Below, piece after piece: positions 56,939 through 64,000 of a DNA stretch of 64,000 nt. The stretch lies in contig NZ_JAIEZN010000001.1 of NCBI RefSeq assembly GCF_020169335.1, forward strand, positions 2,035,805 through 2,099,804, read 5' to 3'. The notes beneath the pieces were generated by a model. It was not told the origin of the DNA, searched no databases, and worked only from the letters and a program-made list of their open reading frames with translations. Position numbers and translations under genes: made by a program. How positions within the stretch are numbered: the stretch's first letter is position 1; every line of letters starts with the position of its first letter. The stretch is from Devosia aquimaris. Its GTDB lineage: Bacteria; Pseudomonadota; Alphaproteobacteria; Rhizobiales; Devosiaceae.

Positions 56939-58303
56939 ATGACCGCTACTGTGTCCACCACCCACCAGTCGTCCCTCGAGCGGACAAAGCTCATCCGCGC
57001 CAGCCTGACCCGGCGCAACATGAGCGAGAAGATCTTCCGCGGCCTCGGCCTGGCGGCGGTCGTCCTGGCGCTGGGCTTTGTTGCCCTGCTGTTCATCGAC
57101 GTCGGCCGCAAGGGCATCCCCGCCTTTACCCAGTCCAACCTGCACCTGTCGGTGACCTTCGATCCCGAGCTCATCGGTGTCGAGCCGCCGCCGGTCCAGG
57201 CTTCCGGCCAGTCGGACGCCGATTTCCAGGCTGCCGATCTCAAGTGGCAGCGCAGCGTTGCCATGCTCAACTGGAACAAGGTCGTCGAGGCCAGCCTGCG
57301 CACGCTGGTTCCGGCCGGCGTCGAGATCTCCAGCAAGGACCTTCTCGCCATCGCCGAGACCGATGCCCGCCACGAAATTCGTGAGCGCTTCGTTGCCGAC
57401 CCCAGCCTGATGGGCAAGACCATCGAGATGGACGTGCTCGCCTCGGCCAATGCCGCCAACTGGATCAAGGGCAATATCGACCGCTCGCTGCCCGACAGCC
57501 AGCAGCAGCTCTCCGCCCCTGCCCGCGCCGTCATCGACTCCATGGTCGCCTCCGGTGCGATCAGCAACGGCTTTGCCTGGTCTATCCTGACCAATGTCGA
57601 CAGCCGCTCGGCCCCGGCCAGCGCCGGTCTGCTCGGCGCCTTCGTCGGCACGCTCTACATGATGCTGATCGTCATCGTCCTGGCGGTGCCGATCGGGGTG
57701 GCCAGCGCCATCTATCTCGAGGAATTCGCGCCCAAGTCGCGGCTCACCGACTTCATCGAGGTCAACATCAACAATCTGGCGGCCGTGCCCTCCATCGTCT
57801 TCGGTCTGCTCGGCGCCGCGGCCTTCATCAACTACATGCACCTGCCCATCTCGGCCCCCATCGTGGGTGGCCTGGTGCTGACGCTGATGACCCTGCCCAC
57901 CATCATCATCGCCACCCGCGGTGCGCTGCTGGGCGTCTCGCCCGCCCTGCGCCAGGCGGCCCTGGGCATGGGCGCGTCCAAGACGCAGATGGTGTTCCAC
58001 CATGTGCTGCCGGTCACCTTCCCCTCGATCCTGACCGCCACCATCCTGGGCGTGGCCCACGCCCTGGGCGAAACCGCCCCGCTCCTGCTGATCGGCATGA
58101 AGGCCTTCGTCGCCTCCGTCCCGGTCACCCCGTTTGACCAGGCCACCGCCCTGCCCGTTCAGATCTATCTCTGGCAGGGCAATGAAAACCGCAATTTCTT
58201 TGAACCCCGCACTGCCGCGGCGATCATCGTCCTGCTTCTGGTGATGATTTGCCTCAACGGCGTCGCGATCTACCTGCGCAGCCGCCTCGAAAAGCGCGCC
58301 TGA
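56939..58303 (+). CDS. pstA: Phosphate ABC transporter permease PstA (with long periplasmic insertion)
   Basis: 454 aa compared with 296 in E. coli. After the first membrane segment ([20 protein letters not shown]) comes a soluble insertion of about 160 residues ([18 protein letters not shown] to [15 protein letters not shown]), then the normal permease core with [20 protein letters not shown] and [13 protein letters not shown]. The ATG at 56939 is 2 bases after pstC. As for PstC, enlarged versions are usual in this bacterial class, but the role of the insertion is not known to me. Confidence 0.94.
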   Translation: MTATVSTTHQSSLERTKLIRASLTRRNMSEKIFRGLGLAAVVLALGFVALLFIDVGRKGIPAFTQSNLHLSVTFDPELIGVEPPPVQASGQSDADFQAADLKWQRSVAMLNWNKVVEASLRTLVPAGVEISSKDLLAIAETDARHEIRERFVADPSLMGKTIEMDVLASANAANWIKGNIDRSLPDSQQQLSAPARAVIDSMVASGAISNGFAWSILTNVDSRSAPASAGLLGAFVGTLYMMLIVIVLAVPIGVASAIYLEEFAPKSRLTDFIEVNINNLAAVPSIVFGLLGAAAFINYMHLPISAPIVGGLVLTLMTLPTIIIATRGALLGVSPALRQAALGMGASKTQMVFHHVLPVTFPSILTATILGVAHALGETAPLLLIGMKAFVASVPVTPFDQATALPVQIYLWQGNENRNFFEPRTAAAIIVLLLVMICLNGVAIYLRSRLEKRA

Positions 58304-58332
58304 TCGCGATACCAGACACAAGGATGACGCAA

Positions 58333-59169
58333 ATGGATATGGTCGCCGGCAAGGTTAAGATGACTCAGCAATCAGTGAACAGCACCATGAATCCCATCGA
58401 CGCTCTCGAACGCCCGATCCGCCTGACCGCGCGCGACGTCACCGTGCATTATGGTGCCAAGCAGGCCCTGCACGGCATCTCGATCGACATCCCCGATCGC
58501 GCCGTCACCTCCTTCATCGGGCCCTCGGGCTGCGGCAAGTCAACCTTCCTGCGCTGCATCAATCGCATGAACGACACCATCGAGGGCGCCAAGGTCGGCG
58601 GCACCATCAAGCTCGATGGCGAGGACATCTATGATCCCCAGCTCGACGTGGTCGAGCTGCGCGCCCGCATCGGCATGGTTTTCCAGAAGCCCAATCCCTT
58701 CCCCAAGTCGATCTACGAAAACGTCGCCTACGGCCCCAAGATCCATGGCCTGGCCCGGTCCAAGGCCGATCTCGACGAGATCGTGGTCTCGTCCCTGCGC
58801 AAGGCGGGCCTCTTTGAGGAGGTCAAGGACCGCCTCAACGAACCCGGCACCGGCCTCTCCGGCGGCCAGCAGCAGCGCCTGTGCATTGCCCGCGCCATTG
58901 CCGTTGGTCCCGAGGTCATCCTGATGGACGAGCCCTGCTCGGCCTTGGACCCCATCGCCACCGCCATCATCGAAGAGCTGATCGACGAGCTGCGCGAGAA
59001 CTACACCATCGTCATCGTCACCCACTCCATGCAGCAGGCGGCCCGCGTCAGCCAGCGCACGGCCTTCTTCCATCTGGGCAATCTGATTGAGGAAGGCGTC
59101 ACCGAAGACATCTTCACCAATCCGGTGAACAAGCAGACCCAGGACTATATCATGGGCCGCATCGGCTAA
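58333..59169 (+). CDS. pstB: Phosphate ABC transporter ATP-binding protein PstB
   Basis: 278 aa. Walker [10 protein letters not shown], the PstB-specific RMND-type sequence [16 protein letters not shown], signature [16 protein letters not shown], Walker [17 protein letters not shown] and switch [15 protein letters not shown]. The ATG at 58333 has AAGGA at 8-base spacing; an ATG at 58324 overlaps that site and is less likely. The N-terminal 25 residues are a variable leader before the ABC domain. Confidence 0.95.
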   Translation: MDMVAGKVKMTQQSVNSTMNPIDALERPIRLTARDVTVHYGAKQALHGISIDIPDRAVTSFIGPSGCGKSTFLRCINRMNDTIEGAKVGGTIKLDGEDIYDPQLDVVELRARIGMVFQKPNPFPKSIYENVAYGPKIHGLARSKADLDEIVVSSLRKAGLFEEVKDRLNEPGTGLSGGQQQRLCIARAIAVGPEVILMDEPCSALDPIATAIIEELIDELRENYTIVIVTHSMQQAARVSQRTAFFHLGNLIEEGVTEDIFTNPVNKQTQDYIMGRIG

Positions 59170-59203
59170 CCGCCGCGCCCCGGCACGGTCCAGAGGACAC
59201 AGC

Positions 59204-59905
59204 ATGACTCCCGAGCACATCGTATCTTCCTACAACGACGAACTGACCGCCCTGGCGCAGACCATTGCCGAGATGGGCGGCGAGGTCGAAGTCGCCATCG
59301 AGAACGGCACCAAGGCCCTGCTCACGCTCGACCGCGAGCTGGCCGACGTCACCATCATCGCCGACCAGCGCATCGACGACATGCAGCGCAAGATCGACGA
59401 CATGGCCGTCTCCATGATCGCCCGTCGCCAGCCCATGGCGTCGGACCTGCGCGCCATCGTCACCGCCATCCACGTCGCGTCCGATCTCGAGCGCGTCGGC
59501 GACATGGCCAAGCAGTTGGCCCGCCGGTCGCTCAAGCTCGATGGCATCAGCCTGCAGCCCACCTTCTACAATGGCGTCAAGAACATGACCGCCCTGGTGC
59601 TGCGCCAGATCAAGGAATCGCTGAACGCCTATTCCAACCGCGACGCCCAGGGCGCCATCGAGGTCTGCAACCGCGATGACGAGGTCGATGCCATGCACAC
59701 CTCGCTCTTCCGCGAACTGCTGACCTACATGATGGAAGATCCGCGCAACATCTCCCCCTGCACCCACCTGCTGTTCTGCGCCAAGAACCTCGAACGCATT
59801 GGCGACCACGCCACCAATATCGCCGAGCGCGCCTATTACCTGCAGACCGGCAAGCAATTGTCGGGCGAGGTCGAGCAGCTGCAGCGGACACAGATCAAGG
59901 TCTAG
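59204..59905 (+). CDS. phoU: Phosphate signalling protein PhoU
   Basis: 233 aa, two three-helix PhoU repeats each with a metal-binding D-x-E-R-[IV]-G-D motif: VASDLERVGDMAKQLARR near residue 93 and CAKNLERIGDHATNIAER near residue 195. It links the Pst transporter to the PhoR kinase and restrains the Pho response when phosphate is plentiful. It lies 34 bases after pstB and 3 bases before phoB. Confidence 0.96.
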   Translation: MTPEHIVSSYNDELTALAQTIAEMGGEVEVAIENGTKALLTLDRELADVTIIADQRIDDMQRKIDDMAVSMIARRQPMASDLRAIVTAIHVASDLERVGDMAKQLARRSLKLDGISLQPTFYNGVKNMTALVLRQIKESLNAYSNRDAQGAIEVCNRDDEVDAMHTSLFRELLTYMMEDPRNISPCTHLLFCAKNLERIGDHATNIAERAYYLQTGKQLSGEVEQLQRTQIKV

Positions 59906-59908
59906 TCG

Positions 59909-60610
59909 ATGCCAGCCACCATTCTTGTTGTTGAGGACGAAGGCGATATCGCCATCCTCCTGCGCTACAATCTGGAAGCCGAGGGCTTTCGCGTCGTCAC
60001 CGCCGAAACCGGCGACGAAGCCACCCACGCCATCCAGGACAAGCTGCCCGATCTGATCCTGCTCGACTGGATGCTGCCGGAAATCTCCGGCATCGAGATC
60101 TGCCGCCGCCTGCGCGCCCGCGAGGAAACCGCCCGCGTGCCGATCATCATGCTCACCGCCCGCGGTGAGGAAGAAGAGCGCGTCCGGGGCCTGGCAACCG
60201 GTGCCGACGACTATGTGGTCAAGCCCTTCTCGGTGCCCGAGCTGGTCGCCCGTATCCATGCCCTGCTGCGCCGGGCCAACCCCAATCTCGTCACCGCCGC
60301 CCTCAAGGTCGGCGATCTCGAGCTCGACCGCACCACCCACCGGGTCCGCCGCGCCACCCGCGACGTGCACCTGGGCCCCACCGAATACCGCCTGCTCGAA
60401 TATCTCATGCGCCATCCCGGCCGTGTCTATTCGCGCGAGCAACTGCTCGATGGCGTCTGGGGCAATGACGTCTATGTCGACGAGCGCACCGTTGATGTCC
60501 ACATCGGTCGCCTGCGCCGCGCCATCAACCGCGGCCGCGAAACCGACCCCATCCGCACCGTCCGCGGCGCCGGCTACGCTTTTGACGAACGGTTTGCGCA
60601 GGTGGCGTGA
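59909..60610 (+). CDS. phoB: Phosphate regulon response regulator PhoB
   Basis: 233 aa OmpR-type response regulator. The receiver domain has VVEDEGDI, the phosphorylation site D53 in LILLDWMLPE and the conserved K in DDYVVKPFSVPE. The winged-helix output domain ends with ERTVDVHIGRLRRAINRG and the IRTVRGAGYAFDE wing. It starts 3 bases after phoU and closes the pst operon. The cognate kinase gene phoR is not in the window. Confidence 0.95.
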   Translation: MPATILVVEDEGDIAILLRYNLEAEGFRVVTAETGDEATHAIQDKLPDLILLDWMLPEISGIEICRRLRAREETARVPIIMLTARGEEEERVRGLATGADDYVVKPFSVPELVARIHALLRRANPNLVTAALKVGDLELDRTTHRVRRATRDVHLGPTEYRLLEYLMRHPGRVYSREQLLDGVWGNDVYVDERTVDVHIGRLRRAINRGRETDPIRTVRGAGYAFDERFAQVA

Positions 60611-60667
60611 GCGACCGCGGCAGCGACGGGTGAATGGCGGACCGACGGCCTCCCCCCCCGCGCCGTC

Positions 60668-60687
60668 CCTCCCCCTTCAGGGGGAGG
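60668..60687. repeat. GC-rich intergenic palindrome, copy A
   Basis: CCTCCCCC-TTCA-GGGGGAGG, a perfect 8-base-pair hairpin followed by CTAGGTGGGGG. This resembles a short dispersed intergenic repeat seen in many Hyphomicrobiales genomes (from memory). It may also help end the pst-phoB transcript. Confidence 0.6.
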
Positions 60688-60746
60688 CTAGGTGGGGGTA
60701 CGAAAGCCCCGGCGCCATCGGCCGAGACTCCCGGCCCATCCCCGTC

Positions 60747-60769
60747 ATTGCCCGGCTCGTCCGGGCAAT
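60747..60769. repeat. GC-rich intergenic palindrome, copy B (GTCATTGCCCGG type)
   Basis: ATTGCCCGG (60747-60755) and CCGGGCAAT (60761-60769) form a perfect 9-base-pair hairpin with loop CTCGT, preceded by GTC and followed by CCAC. It resembles another dispersed alphaproteobacterial intergenic repeat. Only one copy is seen in this window, so its repetitive nature is not shown here. Confidence 0.55.
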
Positions 60770-61209
60770 CCACCAGCGATAGCGCTCACTGTACCTTTCC
60801 CTCAACGCCCACCGCACCCCACCTCGCCCCTGAGGGGCTTCGAGGCGCCTCGCGGCAACGGTCTTGCGCCTAGGACCGGCTCCACAATCAGCAAGACACT
60901 TTGGGCAAATTCATCGACTTGTCTTGCTTATATCCGCCTGGCCCCCCGGGGACTTTGGCCCCATCTGTTCATCCTTCTAGCAGCGCGATCGATCGAACGA
61001 CAGCACGCCATGGCGCAAATTGCAGGTGCGAATGACCGCAACGCGATCATGCCGGCATCGGGCCGGCACCATCGCCTGCGGCGTCGGATACGCCGTTGCC
61101 GAGACTGTTGCCTCGCACCAGTATCGGTATCGCCAACCCGTCAAATGGCCCCCCCTGAGGCCAATTCGGCATTAACGCTTGTCTGCCATCATGCCTGCGT
61201 GAGGACGAC

Positions 61210-62565
61210 ATGGCCAAGAACAGCGCGACTATTCATCTTTCCGAGGTTGTGGGCGCGCTCAGTTTTGCGCTCGATATCACCGAGGGTCAGCCCGTCGGCC
61301 ATAGCCTGAGGTGCTGCTGGCTGGGCATGCATATCGGCGCACAGATCGGCTTGTCAGAGGGGGAGCTGTCCGACCTCTATTACACCTTGTTGCTCAAGGA
61401 TATTGGATGCAGTTCAAATGCTGCGCGCATCTGTAGCCTCTATCTGGCTGACGACCTGAGCTTCAAGCATTCCTACAAGATGGTCGACAATAGGCTGCCC
61501 GAAGTCCTGCGTTTTCTGATCAGCAATACCGGCCGCAACTCGGGCATGATCGAACGCCTCCAGGCCATGATCCACATCGCTCGCAATGGCGGTGAAATAG
61601 CGCGCGAACTGATCGATACGAGGTGCCAGCGCGGCGCCGAGATCGCTCGGACGATGCGCTTTTCGGAGTCTGTTGCCGCCGGCATCCTCGATCTGGACGA
61701 ACACTGGGATGGGTCCGGCCAGCCGCTCGGCCGGTCCGGCAGTGAAATCTCGCTCTTTGGCCGGATTGCGCTGCTTGTCCAGGTCGCCGACGTTTTCTTC
61801 ATGCGGGGCGGCAAAGGCGCCGCCCTCGCCGAGGTCCGGTCGCGCGCGGGCCGCTGGTTCGACCCCCAACTGGTTGGCGCCATGGAGGCGCTGGAAGACA
61901 GGCCCACCGTCTGGACCGGCCTGACCGCCAACGATCTGCAGCAGCTGGTTGTCCAGCTTGAGCCGCGAACGCTGATCCGCGACATTGACGAGGACTACCT
62001 TGATAACATTGCCGCCGGCTTTGCGCGCGTCGTCGACGCCAAGAGCCCGTTCACTGCCGGTCATAGTGAACGCGTTGCCCTGTTTACCGATCTGATTGCC
62101 GATGAGCTCGGCTATGCGCCGGATCGCCGCCGCTGGCTGCGTCGGGCCGCACTTCTTCATGACCTGGGCAAGCTCGGGGTCTCCAATACGATCCTCGACA
62201 AGAATGGGCGCCCGGACTCTGAGGAATGGGTCGCGATCAGGCGTCATCCGGCATTGGGCCGGGTCATCTTGTCAAAGATTGAAGCCCTCAAGGATACCGC
62301 CGACATTGCGGGCAATCATCATGAACGCCTGGATGGCAAGGGTTATCCCTATGGCATCGATGCCAGCGCCATCAACCTGGATACTCGTATCGTCACGACC
62401 GCCGACGTGTTCGACGCCCTGACTGCCGACCGGCCATATCGCAAGGCGATGTTGGTGCCGGACGCCATCGAATTGATGAGCCGCGACGTTGGCACAGCAA
62501 TCGACAGTGCGTGCTTCCAGGCCCTGCAGCGTGGCCTGGCAAGGATGAACCAGGTGGCGGCCTAG
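61210..62565 (+). CDS. Tandem HD-GYP protein with degenerate first domain
   Basis: 451 aa. The C-terminal half (about 265-445) is a canonical HD-GYP c-di-GMP phosphodiesterase: H285 in TAGHSERVALF, H317-D318 in LLHDLGKLG, NHHERLDGKGYPYG with G378-Y379-P380, and TTADVFDALTADRPY. The N-terminal half (about 20-230) repeats the same layout: VGHSLRCCWLG (H31), LLKDIGCS with K63-D64 in place of HD, LDEHWDGSGQPLG with GQP in place of GYP, and VQVADVFFM. The metal-binding HHE is lost there, so it is probably a regulatory pseudo-domain. No membrane or receiver domain is present. GAGGA precedes the ATG. Confidence 0.92.
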   Translation: MAKNSATIHLSEVVGALSFALDITEGQPVGHSLRCCWLGMHIGAQIGLSEGELSDLYYTLLLKDIGCSSNAARICSLYLADDLSFKHSYKMVDNRLPEVLRFLISNTGRNSGMIERLQAMIHIARNGGEIARELIDTRCQRGAEIARTMRFSESVAAGILDLDEHWDGSGQPLGRSGSEISLFGRIALLVQVADVFFMRGGKGAALAEVRSRAGRWFDPQLVGAMEALEDRPTVWTGLTANDLQQLVVQLEPRTLIRDIDEDYLDNIAAGFARVVDAKSPFTAGHSERVALFTDLIADELGYAPDRRRWLRRAALLHDLGKLGVSNTILDKNGRPDSEEWVAIRRHPALGRVILSKIEALKDTADIAGNHHERLDGKGYPYGIDASAINLDTRIVTTADVFDALTADRPYRKAMLVPDAIELMSRDVGTAIDSACFQALQRGLARMNQVAA

Positions 62566-62637
62566 GCCGGTGAACCACGGAACCTGTTGTCGGGATTGCC
62601 GTCGGCGCTGCTTCGACGACCGCGACGACGCCGCGCC

Positions 62638-64000
62638 CTAAACCTCGCTCACTGGACGCAGCGGCGTGTCGTCCTCGCGCGGCACGGTCTGCCGCTCGAT
62701 CATGCGATGCACATGCGGCGGCCCCTCGCCGCGATGCAGCGCCCGCACGGCGCTGGTGTTCTCGGCATCGGCCTTGGTGCGCCGCAAATTGTGCCGCACA
62801 TAGTCCACCCAGGTCGGCACATGATAGCTTTCCACCCACAGATCGGGTTGCTCCAGGTCGCGCAGCAGCGCCCATTGCCGCGCCCCGTCCCGCAGCCTTA
62901 TGCGCCGCCGATCCGTCATCAGCGCCAGAAACTGCGGGATATCGGCCTGATCGATGCGATAGTCGACCATCACCATGATCGGCCCGCTGCGCGGCATCAG
63001 GTCCAGCTGCAGCACCGGCTCGTTGAACGTATTGAGCGGGTTGAGGTCGCGCGATTCAAATTGCGGCAGCGGCAGGCGCAGCCCCAGCAGCGCGCAGACC
63101 ACCATCACCAGCGCCACGATGGCCAGTGTCCAGTCCGGTCCCACGCCATCGGCGCTCATGCCCCACACCCAGCTGCCCGCCGCCATGCCGCCAAAGGTCG
63201 CGGTCTGATAGAGCGAGAGCGCGCGCCCCACCACCCAGCGCGGCGACGACAACTGGATCGAGACATTGAACAGGCTGAGCGACATTACCCAGCAGGCGCC
63301 TGCCGGCAGCAGCACGGCATGGCTCAGCAGGCCATCGCGACTGAACCCCAGCCCAACGCAGGCGAGCGCGAACACCAGGCAGGCAATCCGCACGATGCGC
63401 TCATTGCTGTAGCGCTCCCGCGCCCAGCCATTGAGGTAGGCGCCGCCGATCGCGCCCAGCCCGAAACAGCCCAGCAGCGTGCCATAGACCATGGCGCCCC
63501 CACCGACATAGTCGCGCGAGATACTGGGCAGCAGCGCCAGCACGGCCACCGCGGCAAAGCCGAACAGGAAGCCGCGCAGCAGCACCGTGGTGAGGTTCGG
63601 CGACAGCGACACATAGCGAATGCCGGCCAGCACCGCGCTGACAAAGCTCTCGCGCGGCAGACGGCTGGGCGCATAATTGGGCTTCCAGCGGATCAGCGCC
63701 CCCACGAGCGGCACATAGCTCACCGCATTGAGCGCAAAGGCAGCCGATGCTCCGGCCAGCGCCACGATCAGCCCGCCCACCGCCGGGCCGACGCTGCGCA
63801 TCATGTTGAAGCCCATCGAATTGAGCGTCACAGCACCCGGCAGATCCTCGCGCGGCACGATATCGCCCATCGAGGCCTGCCAGCTGGGGTTGAACAGCGC
63901 CGTGCCCGAGCCGATCAGGAAGGTGAACACGAGCAGCAGCCAGGGCGTGAGCAGCCCCATCAGCCCCAGCACTGCCAGCAGCAGCGACACCAGCGCCATG
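62638..64000 (-). CDS. MFS transporter, transmembrane secretion effector type (5' end outside window)
   Basis: The last 453 residues of an MFS_3/DUF894-type transporter; the frame is open to the window end, so the first membrane segments are missing. Visible are MGDIVPREDLPGAVTLNSMG, the central loop with WKPNYAPSRLPRESF, and several hydrophobic segments up to about residue 310. A soluble C-terminal domain of about 140 residues (VMVDYRIDQADIPQFLALMT, WVESYHVPTWVDYVRHNLRR) follows, as in EntS-related members that end in an ABM-like domain. The exported substrate is unknown. Confidence 0.88.
   Translation of the reverse strand, partial: MALVSLLLAVLGLMGLLTPWLLLVFTFLIGSGTALFNPSWQASMGDIVPREDLPGAVTLNSMGFNMMRSVGPAVGGLIVALAGASAAFALNAVSYVPLVGALIRWKPNYAPSRLPRESFVSAVLAGIRYVSLSPNLTTVLLRGFLFGFAAVAVLALLPSISRDYVGGGAMVYGTLLGCFGLGAIGGAYLNGWARERYSNERIVRIACLVFALACVGLGFSRDGLLSHAVLLPAGACWVMSLSLFNVSIQLSSPRWVVGRALSLYQTATFGGMAAGSWVWGMSADGVGPDWTLAIVALVMVVCALLGLRLPLPQFESRDLNPLNTFNEPVLQLDLMPRSGPIMVMVDYRIDQADIPQFLALMTDRRRIRLRDGARQWALLRDLEQPDLWVESYHVPTWVDYVRHNLRRTKADAENTSAVRALHRGEGPPHVHRMIERQTVPREDDTPLRPVSEV

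Larger units (their letters stand above)
60611..61209. other. 599-base gene-free region between phoB and the HD-GYP gene
   Basis: No credible reading frame; the open frames here are compositional. The first 180 bases contain two GC-rich hairpins of a type scattered between genes in this bacterial group. The remaining 400 bases show no recognisable element apart from the GAGGA ribosome site at the HD-GYP start; the A/T-rich CTTGCTTATATCC near 60920-60933 might belong to a promoter, but no matching -35 box is convincing. Confidence 0.6.

Noticed and set aside
54360..58321. Long minus-strand open frames opposite pstS, pstC and pstA
   Set aside because: The translations are Gly/Asp/His-rich repeats typical of reverse-strand readings in GC-rich genomes; the plus-strand pst genes are unmistakable.
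60692..61309. A 205-codon frame in the gap after phoB
   Set aside because: It runs through two palindromic repeats and into the HD-GYP gene in another frame, is Arg/Pro-rich and has no ribosome site.

Overview
The window is a GC-rich, densely packed chromosomal segment from an alphaproteobacterium. The long spurious antisense frames opposite real genes, the rhizobial-style urease cluster with an extra reading frame between ureB and ureC, the long forms of PstC and PstA, and the GC-rich palindromic intergenic repeat behind phoB all point to Hyphomicrobiales; a Devosia-like genome is my best guess. That placement is inference, since no rRNA or housekeeping marker is present. I see no insertion sequence, prophage, CRISPR array or plasmid gene.

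Layout. 1-12467 (+): the urea ABC transporter urtBCDE (urtB enters from outside the window) followed by a urease operon ureD-A-B-orf-C-[TPR methyltransferase, ABM monooxygenase, MliC-like lysozyme inhibitor, membrane protein]-E-F-DUF3995-G. 12489-24423 (-): a complete glycogen operon glgP-B-C-A-pgm-glgX ending in a class III cyclic-nucleotide phosphodiesterase. 24520-29498: a KefC-type cation/proton antiporter, an AI-2E family permease, a nucleoside hydrolase and a LysE-type exporter. 29563-38119: a carbohydrate locus with a CUT1 ABC transporter, two LacI regulators, a sugar phosphate isomerase/epimerase and a Gfo/Idh/MocA dehydrogenase. 38132-43090: putrescine degradation by the gamma-glutamylated route (puuB, puuA divergent from puuD and an aldehyde dehydrogenase). 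43124-49033: an RspB-like zinc dehydrogenase, a GntR regulator with two winged-helix domains, and a CUT2 sugar ABC transporter. 49204-54128: a DUF4260 protein, a chemoreceptor, a CAU-anticodon tRNA, a 2-keto-4-pentenoate hydratase-like enzyme and an IclR regulator. 54486-60610 (+): pstSCAB-phoU-phoB behind two good PHO boxes. 61210-62565: a tandem HD-GYP protein. 62638-64000 (-): the end of an MFS transporter.

How it works together. Urea is imported by Urt and split by urease. Putrescine is converted through gamma-glutamyl intermediates to GABA. Two sugar ABC systems sit with their own regulators and oxidoreductases, carbon is stored through ADP-glucose, and phosphate is handled by Pst under PhoB. 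The segment is therefore a nutrient-acquisition and storage region.

I did not find a clear new defence or mobile system. The most interesting points are the non-urease genes embedded in the urease operon, the HD-GYP protein whose first domain has lost its metal ligands, the phosphodiesterase closing the glycogen operon, the GntR protein with two DNA-binding domains beside repeated TGCATAA boxes, the paired LacI operators about five helical turns apart, and a perfect hairpin that abuts the lysE start codon.
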